64,000 nucleotides of DNA from Poa pratensis (lineage: Eukaryota > Streptophyta > Magnoliopsida > Poales > Poaceae). Each line of letters begins with the position of its first letter. Position 1 is the stretch's first letter. Positions 46,574 through 57,600 of this stretch are shown in pieces. The position numbers were made by a program, and so were the translations under genes. Location: positions 94,096,289-94,160,288 of the forward strand of contig CAMZMU010000034.1 of NCBI GenBank assembly GCA_947311845.1, given 5' to 3'. Below the pieces are notes generated by a model. That model ran no database searches and had not been told where the DNA came from. It was given only the letters and a program-made list of their open reading frames with translations.

Positions 46574-47078
46574 TGTCGGGGGAATAGTTAACCCACGACT
46601 TATTCGAAGCCAAAAATGGCGACTTATTCAATCATGATCACGCTATTATTGGGCCACGTAAAGATGGGCCGATCAAGTATCGTGGCCTGCCAAAAGAAGG
46701 CTCCAAAAGGTCGGTGCAAACTTGCCTTGGAGGACAAGAAGACAATCGGCTTCGTGTAGAACTCTTGTAACCTAGCGAGCCTCTGTGTATATAAAGAGGA
46801 CTCGCAGGACTTAGACGGGGTCGAGCTATCAAGCCCTAAAACCTAATTCATATGGCGAGTACCAGATCGGATCGCCACCATTGTAACACCACATATATCA
46901 TATCAATACCAATCTAGGATAGGCAGGACGTAGGTCTTTACCTCACATTGAGGGGCCGAACCTGGGTAAATCTGTGTTCATCTTTGTTCCTGCGATCCCA
47001 AGCTCGGAGACGATTGACTCGCGCAAATCCCACACCTACGAAATCTTCCATGACATCTGACGTGACAAACCCACGACA
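46574..47078 (+). repeat. 3' LTR of Gypsy B
   Basis: It pairs with 39063-39566. Its outer end CACGACA abuts the CCCCA target duplication and the SF3B2 exon. Confidence 0.93.
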
Positions 47079-47658
47079 CCCCAGTGCTTGCTGCGGTCAA
47101 CAGGCTCCTCCTGGAATACAATGCAGCACGACAGTCAACTACCTAGTAGCGGCAGTTCAGAGCACACAAACCCAAGAAATTTTGGGGGAGAAAGCTGCAT
47201 TATACATACATCATAATTAGGTTCATCCTGCTGTAGGATACCAAAAACATCTCCATAAAGGGGGCGCCCATGCTGTTAGTCAAAACAGGTAAATAGATCA
47301 GGAAAGATACTTATTAATTGATTCAAGAAGCATTTAACTACAGCCGAGCCCACAAAACACAATGGACGTAGTATACCTCATCCACAGGAGGCTTTCCCCA
47401 TTCCCCAGGTCGGTAACCAAAAGTAGCACCAAGAGGAATTGGAGCATTCAGACCAGGAATCTTCAGCGAAGGATAAGAGGGTGGAGGGCCATATCTCTGC
47501 CAAAATTATTTGATGTCAGTTGACAGTTAGCCAGTAACAAAAAGATCAGTCAACCAGAAGAACAGCTGCATGGAGAATTTCTTTAAAAGGAACAATACCT
47601 GCATGTTTATAAGCCATGGAGGTGGCGCACCATCAGGCCATACCAAGAGCTTCTTTAA

Positions 47659-48453
47659 GGGTCTGTTCGTTTTTGGAATTCCTCGGAACGGAATGGAACC
47701 GTTCCATTCCTAGGAGGCGTTCCCGTGTTCGGTTTTGGCACGGAATGGAACCAACCCGTGCCTCAAAAGGGCATATTCGCCGAAGATGCGGAATCCACCC
47801 GTCCGGCCGATTCGGCCGGACGAGGTGGAATGGGTGGCTGTCACGTCTAATCCTTCCCTCCCCCACTGCTAACCCCTCTCTCTCCCGTGGGTGCCGTCCT
47901 CCCTACTCGCCGCCGGCGCGGGCCTCCTCCCTGCTCGCCGAGGCGGCGGCCCTCCTCCCTGCTCGCCGAGGCGCGGCCCTCCTCCCTGCTTCGTCGAGCC
48001 GGCCGGCCAGGAGAAGGCGCGGCGGCCCGAGGCGCGGGCCAGCCAGCCCGAGGTGCGGCGGCGGCCGGCGAGCCCAGACGCGGCAGCGCGGCCATGCGGC
48101 CCGAGGCGCGGGCCAGCCAGCCGAAGGTGCGGCGGCCATGCGGCCCGAGCAGGGAAGGCGGCGGAGGTCGTCGGCCAGGCGCGGCGGCGGCGGCCTCGGC
48201 CAGGCGCGGGGGCGGCCAGCCGGCCGGCTGCCTCGGCCAAATCCTCTCCCATGATTTGGGGGAATAATTAGATTACTAAATGTTTAGACAAAATTAGGCT
48301 TTAATTAATTGAGGATTGATTTAATTTGATTCCATTCCATTCTACACTTTCCAAATTCAACCGAACGCAGGAATCAGATCGTTCTATTCTGATAGAATGG
48401 AATGGAATGGAATGACCATTCCATTCCACTCGGTCCAAAAAACGAACAGACCC
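47659..48453. mobile_element. PIF/Harbinger (Tourist-like) non-autonomous element in an SF3B2 exon
   Basis: The inverted termini are GGGTCTGTTCGTTTTT(T)GGA with a TAA duplication (47656-47658 and 48454-48456). It is 795 bp. Subterminal ggaatggaatgg runs lie at both ends and a very GC-rich core (47880-48240) sits between them, possibly captured sequence; there is no transposase. The junctions are within the codons for SRELKEALG, so it disrupts coding sequence. Confidence 0.88.
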
Positions 48454-48699
48454 TAAGTTCTCGGGACAGCATACCTGGCTTCATTTCCCTAAGTTTGACC
48501 TGTTGAGTGCATACATGCATAGCATTGTGCTCAGTGAGGCAAAATACGGACATCTTCGTTTCAGACATATCAAGAAGAGAAACAAAGCAAAAGTACCTCA
48601 AACTCTTTCCCTTCGTAGTATAAGTCACCATGACAAGTCAATTTTGGTTTTAGTTTGATATTTGAAGAAGGCGTCGTGTAAAACCTGCACACACACAAA

Positions 48700-50004
48700 T
48701 TGTGTTGAGACTTAGTTTTCTTGCGCGTGTATCATGCCAGAAGTGAACACATGTTTGAAATTTGAACATATGAAACAAACACATCCTACAATCTAGTAAG
48801 TCATTTTCAAATGAACATTGTCACTATTAGTACCCTATATGTAGGGACAGGAGACGACAGGCCATAAGAAGTGGCAGGCGCAGGCCATAAAAATTTATAG
48901 CACCATATAACCATATATCTGAACATTTCAGTCCACCAACTATTTGAACATACTCTACAAAAAAACTATAATATTTCAAAATATGCATTAAAAAAAATTA
49001 TTACAACTACTGCATTCCACACATAGTTAATCAACTTCAATTTGATTTTAATTGGACTTCCATAATTCATTTATCTATTTTTATCATTACAAGAAAATCT
49101 AAAATCTGTAAAATTTATAACTCCCCATCTAAAATTCAGAACAATGCAAAAATGTACGAAAATTTGTGGACCAATTGCATTCCATACATGATTGATGAAC
49201 TTAAGAATAATTACAACAAAAAATCCAATTTGGTGAAATTTTAGAGACAAACTATATGCATTTTCTCCAATTTTATATAATTGAATCTAATAATTGCTCG
49301 CATAATGTATTCCCTCTGATTGTGGAGTTACAATAAATTTTTAAAGCAAAATACTAACTAATTGCATCATTTCATGTAGATTAACATTTAGAGATCATTT
49401 AACTGAACTCCCTCCAATTATGCATACACCTACAATACATGCTAAAAATAATCACAATTTCGACCTACCCATAATATATTCCCTCTTATTATATTGCTAA
49501 ATAAGAAAACTATAGCAAAATGCAACTATATTTAACCATTCCAATTTAGCTAACATGTTTACAGGCAGTATAACTTAAATCCATCTAATTACATACTCAC
49601 ATTTCTATAAAAAAAAAATGAATGACTACATGAATAATCTGAGGAAATACAAATTTGTTCCCTCTAATTACGGAATGAGCTTGCCCCGAAAGAAACAACA
49701 GTGATGTAAAATCTGATAGATAAGATATAGATAATATTGACTGTGGAAAAAAACATAATTTCAAGTTTTTATGATAAAAAAAGAATTTTCATTCTGCAAT
49801 GGGTTGGTTGGACAAATGTGATACTTGTATGTGCAAGCTACAAAGGAGGGCAAAAGGTCAAGATTCTAGTTAGAGACCATAATTTCTTTCAAAGAAATGC
49901 CTCGCATTAATTAACTAGATGAAACACCTCAGATTTATACTACAGTAACCACTCAAGTACTGTACCACCAAGCCCTTGCTCCCAGGAAGTTGCAGCATCC
50001 CTGC
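48700..50004. other. AT-rich intronic DNA of SF3B2, no gene seen
   Basis: This region should contain the exon or exons between KRKFLQ and VLHDAFFKY of SF3B2, but I found no matching frame. It is mostly A+T with short internal repeats (gcattccaca-catag-ttaatcaact at 49012 and a variant at 49168). Confidence 0.4.
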
Positions 50005-50017
50005 AAGAATTATATAT

Positions 50018-51828
50018 CTTTTTTAGATAAAGGGAGTTTTTATTACTTAAAATTTAAGTATTACACCCAGCCTCTGCATAACTAAGATGCACACAGCCGA
50101 AACAAGTCTGAAGTACGAAAAATAAAAGGCGAATTACATATCAGAATGAGAAATTGTAAAAACGCCTATGGTGGTGGAGGGCCAATCCGCAAATTATGCT
50201 GCCATCCATGTTGGGATAAAAAGTCTCTCGCCGTATCCTCCAGTCTTGTACAGACCTCCATAAACAGGTCTCGATGCCCCACACGTTGCAACTGAGACCA
50301 CGAACGGAGTGTAACCTGCATAAGAGAACAATTTTTATCGTTAAAAACCTTGTCATTTCTACATAGCCATAGCGACCATATTACGGCCAGCGCTGCCACC
50401 CTAATAAGTTGTTTGAACCTCTTATCCACGCCATTCAGCCAATTGCCAAAAATATTAGCAATACTTGTAGGTGGGTAAATAGTAGAACCTATTTGGATGA
50501 CGGACCATATAGAACTAGCCAATTTGCACTCGAAGAACAAATGTTTGATCATCTCGTCTTTATGACAGAAGACACACTGTTTAATTCCATGCCAATTGCG
50601 TTTTGCAAGGTTGTCTTTAGTAAGAATTACTCCTCGACGAAGATACCACGCAAAAACTTTGTTTTTTAGTGGAATTTTCATCTTCCAGATTTTCTTATTA
50701 TCATCTACCGGCACTTCGGGCTGGATGAGTGCTGTATACATGGAGTCCACAGTGAATTTACCGCATTTGCGTAGATTCCACCGAAACTCGTCAGTCCCTT
50801 GTGTCAAATTGACAGTAGCTAGTCGCTGTAGCAACTCGTGCCAAGCAACCAGTCTGGGTCCAACAAGATCTCTCCTGAACGTCACTGTTGGATGATTATC
50901 AACCAATACTTGAGCAATTGTATCGCTCTTATGACGCCCTTGGACTATATCGTATAACGCTGGATATTGTTCTCGAAGGGGGTAGTACCCAACCATGTAT
51001 CCTCCCAGAACCTTATCTCCGACCCATCTTTAATGGAGAAAGAACCATATGGGAAGAAGAATTTCTTCGTCGCCATTAGCCCAGCCCAAAAGTGTGAATC
51101 CCCTGATTTCCAAGAAACCTGTGATAGCGCACTTGAGCCTATGTATTTTCTCCTAAGAAGAGTTTGCCACACCCCCTCTTCCGTTAGTAGCTTAAACAGC
51201 CACTTACCAAGGAGTGCTCTATTCTTGACCTGAAGGTCATGAATCCCAAGACCACCAAAGTCCTTAGGGCGGCACACTACATCCCATTTTGCCAGCCGAT
51301 ATTTCTTTTTTTCACTATCCTCTTGCCAAAAGAACCTGGATCGAAAGTAATCCAATCGATGCAAGACTCCCTTTGGTAGTTGAAAGAAGGATATCATATA
51401 CGGCACCATATTAGTTAGGACTGAATTTATGAGCACCAACCTTCCACCCAAGGATAATAGTTTTCCTTTCCAACTACTCAATCTTTTTTGTAGTCTTTCC
51501 TCAACATGCTTCCATTGAGCTATCGTCAGCCTCCTATAGTGTATTGGGATGCCTAGATAGTTAATTGGAAATTGGCCAAGCCCACAGCCGAATAATTCAG
51601 CATACTGGGTAGCCTCATGGGCGTCGCCAAAACAAAACACTTCACTTTTATGGAAATTAATTTTTAGACCGGAAAGTTGCTCGAACGCTGATAAAATTAA
51701 TTTCAGGTTTCGTGCCTTCTCCATATCATGTTCCATAAAAAGAATTGTATCGTCAGCATATTGGAGAATGGATAATCCGCCATCCACTAGGTGCGGTACC
51801 ACTCCAACAATTTGCCCATCGGATTTTG
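50018..51828 (-). mobile_element. 5'-truncated LINE (L1-type) in an SF3B2 intron
   Basis: The minus-strand 3' end has a short A run (plus cttttttag at 50019). A 13-bp duplication aagaattatatat lies at 50005-50017 and 51829-51841. It encodes the C-terminal RT half (50945-51802; catalytic YADDT, LKINFHKSE, INYLGIPIHYRRL) and, after a frame change, a zf-RVT tail (50166-50996; CVFCHKDEMIKHLFFECKLA). 5' truncation at 51828 is typical of target-primed reverse transcription. Confidence 0.9.
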
Positions 51829-53399
51829 AAGAATTATATATATATAAGAGGGAGGGGAAAAACCTTATCGACTTTATGCTCCCTCACTCGTTCTAATAAC
51901 ACCCACCCCATTGTAACGCCAAGCCACTTTACATTGAGGTAAACTAGCATAAAATACATGTTGGCCCAAATAGTTGTGCATCCGAGCTTCCACTTTTGGA
52001 TGATGCAAGAACGGAACATAAGTCAGGTATTACACATGCATATGACATCTCACGTGACGGCTGGGCTTTGAGTGAATTTTGGGCCGGGCATGTTACAACA
52101 TTCAAAACAAACCCTTCGGTAACAAATTCAGGAAAGCATGTAAGTAGTATCTATTGGTTATCAATCGAGGGACTTCTCCAAAGCTTTTTAAAACTGTATT
52201 TCGAAGAAAAATGATGGTCTGATTAGCATCTGCCTACCACTCCACTACTAACAGCACTGTTTATGATTGGTATGGTTTATTTCTCAGACGTGTTTGCTCC
52301 TTGAATAATTACACAAAACAGACTAATCTTATACATGGTAGATGCATTACAAACCTGCAAGAATTTCCTCTTTTGAGACCAGTGCCTAGGGACAGGTACA
52401 GTGTTCCTGTAAGACTTCAGATGGACAAGTAACTTGGGATCTGACGCAGTCGCATCCCACACCTAGCAGAAAAAGTATTATCGCATCAATTGGAGCTAAT
52501 CCATAAATAACTTGGGAGTTAGAAAAACAAAGAATCTAGTGATGGCTTTCTTCTTCACTTTCTTAATACTGAATACGACCACGATTATGTCTTATGTTCG
52601 CACCACCAATACAAGCTACCCTGGCACATGTCTGTGCATGCGTCACATCCTTTAATAACAGAAATATATCTCAACTTTATATAGCATTATAGCTGTGAAA
52701 GACAGAAGTTGCTAACACATATTTCAAGCGATTCACCATAAGATAAGCTTTGAAGTTGCCTTCATCCTTACTACATATTACTTTACTCAGATAAAACAAC
52801 AATGTGCAGCCAATGGTAACTATATGATCAGAGGAGAACAGTTCATGACCGAAATTCCAAACTAGTTCAACAACACACGCCAAGGTTTATGAACAAGTTG
52901 CCTCTGAGCTTCCACTTTTCGATGTGTTGCCAAATTTGTGGATTCACTTCAGATATAGCCATATACTAGCATTGGCAGCTCTCTCCTCTCAGCAATGCAA
53001 TACTAACGTGCGGCAACACATCCATTCAAACAAAAACATGTACATGCACTTAATTACACCAAAAAGGAGGGTGGCTTACTTCTACAACGTCAGGCCTGTT
53101 GCATATCTGCTTCAGCTCTGCAATCTTCATCCTTTGTTCGAGCTTCAAAACACGAACAAATTATGTTCAGCAAATCACAAACCATAAGAAGGCCTTGTAA
53201 CAGGTAGTAATTCAACAGAGCAACAGGCAGACAGAAACAGAGACATAGAACAAACTTTCTTCTTCTTATTGGAGATGCCCCCTTCCTTCTTCTGCTGGGC
53301 GTCCTGCTCGTCGTCGTCGGAATCCGACCCCGACCCCTTCTTCGCAGCGTCGGACCAAGCCTCGTCCTTCTTCTCCCCATCCTACCAGCAACTTACAAA

Positions 53400-53860
53400 A
53401 CTAGTGAGTATCGGATTCCCCTGCTAAGCAGCTGGGTTGCAAATTTCATAGGGTCTTGCTCCTCAAGGACTTCCAAATAGAGAGGAAGGGGTACCAGGAG
53501 GCGCCGTACGTACCGGGGGTTTGGAATCGGGCACCTGGTGGCGTTTGTGCACGGCGCCGCCACATGCCGCCCACTCAAGGCAAGGGGCAGGACGCTTTCG
53601 GCGGCGCTTCTTCCGGCCCGCGGTGTGCCAGGCGCCACCCCCAGCCACCTCCGCCTCGGCCTGGGCCTCACGACGACCGAGACGATCTGTCGAGCAGCTT
53701 GTGAGCGCCTGGCTACGGAGCTCTCCGCGGTGTGGGATCAGCCGCCACACTCGCCGGGGGACTGCTGCTGCGAAGCACCTCACGGTAGCACCTTCTCTTG
53801 CTACCGCCAGGGTTGGTGGAAGGGGACGGAAAAGGGAGGCAGTGGATGGGGAAGAGGTGG
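53400..53860. other. GC-rich segment Y, copy B
   Basis: Positions 53540-53840 match 1420-1790 of block A. The left part (53400-53540) includes a minus-strand frame with YLEVLEEQDPMKFATQLLS that I cannot assign. It begins where the SF3B2 first exon should be, so the 5' end of SF3B2 was lost or lies elsewhere. Confidence 0.45.
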
Positions 53861-53869
53861 AAAGCTAGG

Positions 53870-54191
53870 CTCACAAAACAGTCAAGCCAGCAGAGGATGG
53901 ACCTATCACCTAGCCATCTCCTTAATTCCATCTTCATTCCACAACGAGTACTTCCTTGAGGCTTGGCAGAAATACCAGCCCAGAAAACCCAGCTGTAGAA
54001 CCATGCAGCCTCAGCACCTCAACTTTCGGCATTGATGTGGGCTCAAAAGTCACTGATCCAAACCTGTACCCAATCTCGAGTACAACGAGGCCTCTGAAAA
54101 GGCTACTCGGGAAAGTAATAGATTCTCCAAGCGGGCAGTCCATCAACCAACACAGAATGGATAGGTTTGGTAGGTTCCCAAGTACTTGCAT
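53870..54191 (-). pseudogene. NLR 3' end (LRR tail), copy B
   Basis: The minus-strand frame encodes QVLGNLPNLSILCWLMD, SLFRGLVVLEIGYRFGSVTF and PTSMPKVEVLRLHG, then FLPSLKEVLVV, homologous to 3413-3700 plus 1930-2000 in block A but without the SINE. It is cut at 54191 by the second CACTA (block A continues with ggttgcaccgtcc at the same point). Confidence 0.75.
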
Positions 54192-54423
54192 CACTAGTGG
54201 AGACATAACATTCTGTCCTGGCTCGTGAGGGCCTTTAGTCCCGGTTCGCCAACCGGGATAGGACATGCGGGACTAAAGGCGCAACCTTTAGTCCCGGGCC
54301 TGTTGCCAGCCGGGACCAAAGGTCATCCACGTGGCCGCCCACGGAGCGCGCTGGGGGCAACCCCTTTAGTCCCGGCTCGTATAGCGGGCCGCGACTAATG
54401 AGAATTTTGTTTTCTTTTATTTA

Positions 54424-54444
54424 TTTAGGGTTTAGGGTTTAGGG
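54424..54444 (+). repeat. Three TTTAGGG telomere-type repeats
   Basis: Three perfect tandem units lie about 230 bp inside the CACTA terminus. This is the plant telomeric unit, here interstitial and too short to act as a telomere. Confidence 0.8.
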
Positions 54445-54662
54445 TTTATTTCTTTTTTTATTTATTCTTTATTCATTCAAAATAGTTTTCTGTATTTTTC
54501 TACGCTACCACATACCGTACACGTTCGTGCATATATAAGATAACTTGTCTTACGATCGAGCATACAAATATATACAATTTTGATAGTTACATGGAGATCA
54601 CAATTACCGGGACTAGAGCCCGTCTATTCGATTACACGGCCGGGATCATCAGTAGCGCCTAT

Positions 54663-57600
54663 TCACACTAAATTCTCCGCGTCGTCTACCATCTCTTTCA
54701 TCAAAAATCCCGCCAGTTCCTCTGCAATTCCTAGTAGGCGTTGCTCTGGTAGGAGCCGATCCCGCATTCTTCGAACTATATAAGAAAAGGAGATCAATAT
54801 GAACATCAATCATGATAACAAAAAGTGACGGTAATAAAATAATGTTGTGAATGTATTGCTTACGTCGAGTCTATAATCATTGTGCTCAGTGGTAAACGTG
54901 CGAATGAACTCGCAAACGTAGTATCCACATAGATTCGTCCCCGGTGGCTGCCTCGCGCACTTTACGAGAATAGAATTCAATCAAAATAATAATCTAGCAT
55001 CATAATTGTATTGAAACTAGAATTAAAGAGATGCGCGGACATATCTCGTACTACTTACCGTGACCGGAGTAAACGTCAGCTTCTCACTAAAGGAACCCGT
55101 CACCACACTCCTGAACAGGTTCCAAACCCTGCCCGGCAAAGAAAATGAATTAATGAATGAGTTATTCATTACCTGATATCTCATGAAATCAACGAAAGAG
55201 ACCGATATAGCGCGAAAATTACCTCTGGAGCATGTCCTGCATGTCGCGGAACTCTTCCAGGTGTCTCTTTAATGGGTCCATGACTTCAACTATTCCCTTA
55301 TCAACTTGAATGTCTAGCAGAATCCAGTGGAACCTGCACACGTTTATATATACGTCAGTAACTCATCAATTACACTTAACATCGAGTAAGCAAAAGTGAA
55401 TGTGTACAACAGAGTAAGACCCTCACTGGAAGTTGTAAGGAAACAGTATGTGGTCACAGAAATTTTGCTCCGTTAGAAACCTTAGAAGGTTTTCCGCCGT
55501 CTCGTGGGTTTCGTCGTTAGCGAATGTATATGTACTTTATCTGGGTCAATGAACCCAACACTATAGATCTTTCTTTTACATTCCCGGATCTTCATTCTGC
55601 ATAATAGAGTACAAAAGGATATAATGAGGATAATTACATGCAATGAACTGAACAACTGAAAAACTGAACAACTTATATGTAGACAATGAATTCAACAACT
55701 TACAGACAATAGCAACTCATGAGAGTTTTGTCGAGGGCGTCGAAATTGTATAACTGGAAGAGTTCTGAAAACTCAACATGGACCTCTTCGGGTCGGAAGA
55801 AGTACTCATGTGGGACTTTCGCCACGATCATTGTTCTGCCCCCCCTACCACACTCAAGTACCATTCATGCAAATTCCGCATTTGTGTTGGCAGTTGTTCC
55901 AACTTCTCTTTGCTGACCAAAGGCTTCCCTGGGACATATGTAGGGACAACATCAGCCTTGGGTAACATGTCGTCTTGGGAACCTAGCAATTCAGCAACAG
56001 TCACACCCATAGCGGCCGCCAACTTCGCAGCTTCTTCCATATCCTGCTGCAGCACCTGGGGAACGTTTCGGATAACACCTTGAGGGTGGGATCGATTGTT
56101 TGGCCTGTTCTCCGAGCTGGGGAACGTCCCTTCTGTTCCCGCTTGCACTTTTACTGATTTGCTCCCGCTTGCACTTTTACTTGATTTGCTCTTCTCTTCC
56201 TTCCGAAGTGTGCGTACATAGTCATCTGGCTTATGGTGCAACTCATATTGCGATTTTGTGTTCAGAAAATCACGTGCCCACGCTTTTTGCTTCTCGGTGT
56301 ATACCGGGGCGGGCTTGGGTTTCTTCTTTGCAAAATGCGCATTTTTCGGCATTTGCGATCGCTGGTTTGCTCGTCAGTACGATCGTAACTTCTGATGGGA
56401 AGATTCTTATGAGGTACTCTTGGGAGGGGCGACATTTGTCGTTTTGGGCTGCTGCGTCGGTTAGTACTCATCGACGGAGCACGCTTCCGCTTATTGTCCT
56501 TAGCGGGCAAAGGCGGCGGCGAAGACGGCCGACCCAAGTCCGGCGGCGGAGATCGAGATGGACTCGCGCTGTGGTGGTCGTAGTCATGGGGTGGGCTTCT
56601 TGGAGGTGATGGAGGTGTAGGTGACCTGCGACGACTCGGAGGCGGTGTTGTCCTTGGCGTCGAGCCTGGAAACTTGATGTAGTTCTTGTCCCATAGAATG
56701 ATATCACCCACAACTTCTCCGAGTCTCCTCTCATCTTCAGGTCCAGGGATGTCAAGCTCCATATCATGAAACCCCGATACGATTTCATCCACCCCGACTT
56801 TAGCATAGCCAGCTGGAATCTCACGGCCTTGCCAGCGTGCGTCAGGTGGACAAGGTAAAGCATATCCGACCGCCACCTTCATGGATATGTTCTTCAATTT
56901 CTGATGGAGCTCACAAGATATTGAATCCTTGATTCCATCCACGGGGTAGCCGGGACCGCCATCTATCATCCGCCGTGCATCGTCAGCCGGGACCTCCGAG
57001 TCACCCACGCTGCTTTTCCGCAGATGGGCCGGCGGTAATATCGAGTACAGGATCTTGCAGGCGCACTACTCCTCTAAGTTCGTCAATCTGCTGCTGCTGG
57101 TGGTTAATTCTGGCAAGCAACTGGTTGAACTGTCTCCCTCCTCCTCCTGCTGTCGCTGCTTTGCTCTCGCTCGGCTTCTGTAAGTTTCTATGTCTTTGGC
57201 AAACCCAAGCCACCACGGATACTTAGGGCCAAAGCCTCGTGTTCGTCCTCCTTTTTCGTCATTCCCGAGGACCAGTGTCAGCAAGTCTTTCTCTCTATCG
57301 GGACGGAACTTTAACTTCCCCTCTTTAATTTCTTTCACCACTTTAAGCCAATTTTCCCTGGGTATCCTAATCCCGTCACTGCAAATAAGGTCCCCTGTTG
57401 TTTCGTCGTATGAACCCCCATGCGCAAGGAACCAATTTCTTGCCCTCAATTCCCATTCTTCGCGCATCCATTCTGGTTCGATCCCTTTAGCAAGCAGCTC
57501 TTGCTCTTTTTTATCCCACTTTGGCATGGCAGTCTCGTAGCCCCCTGGCCCCAATTTATGGTGATATTTTTCTTCTCAGCATTTTTCTTGTTCCTTACTG

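Larger units (their letters stand above)
39063..47078 (+). mobile_element. Tat-like Ty3/Gypsy retrotransposon B, complete, inside an SF3B2 exon
   Basis: LTRs 39063-39566 and 46574-47078 (about 504 bp, TGTCGGGG...CACGACA) carry a 5-bp duplication CCCCA (39058-39062 and 47079-47083). The primer site gttggcgcccaccgtgggg follows the 5' LTR, and the polypurine tract acttgggggctaa precedes the 3' LTR. By eye about a dozen differences separate the LTRs (roughly 2%). The order gag, protease, RT, RNase H, archaeal RNase H, integrase and a long 3' region fits Tat. Many frameshifts break gag and pol. Excising it and one CCCCA restores the SF3B2 reading frame exactly. Confidence 0.95.
37660..53381 (-). 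pseudogene. SF3B2: SF3B2 (splicing factor 3B subunit 2) pseudogene with exonic TE insertions
   Basis: Exons in coding order: 53256-53381 (DGEKKDEAW...GGISNKKKK), 53080-53142 (LEQRMKIAELKQ), 52355-52462 (VWDATASDPKLLVHLK), 48597-48684, 48457-48499 with 47599-47658, 47377-47496 (RYGPPPSYPSLKIPGL), 47210-47272, 47084-47110 with 38944-39062 (EEPVDRSKHWGDLEEEE), 38768-38861, 38601-38659, 38452-38491, 38260-38351, 38094-38163 and 37914-37985 (ending SSKKKDFKF, TAG). The 3' UTR extends to about 37660. SF3B2/SAP145 is a U2 snRNP SF3b subunit binding near the branch point. Lesions: a Gypsy in the EEPVDRSKHW exon, a Harbinger-type element in the SRELKEALG exon, 1-bp gains at about 48642 and 47636, no exon found between KRKFLQ and VLHDAFFKY, and no first exon. 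The remaining frames and splice sites are clean, so death is recent. Confidence 0.9.

Noticed and set aside
47616..48271. Long GC-rich open frames in the Harbinger-type element
   Set aside because: Several overlapping Ala/Arg-rich frames on both strands with short internal repeats; typical of GC-rich filler, not a gene.
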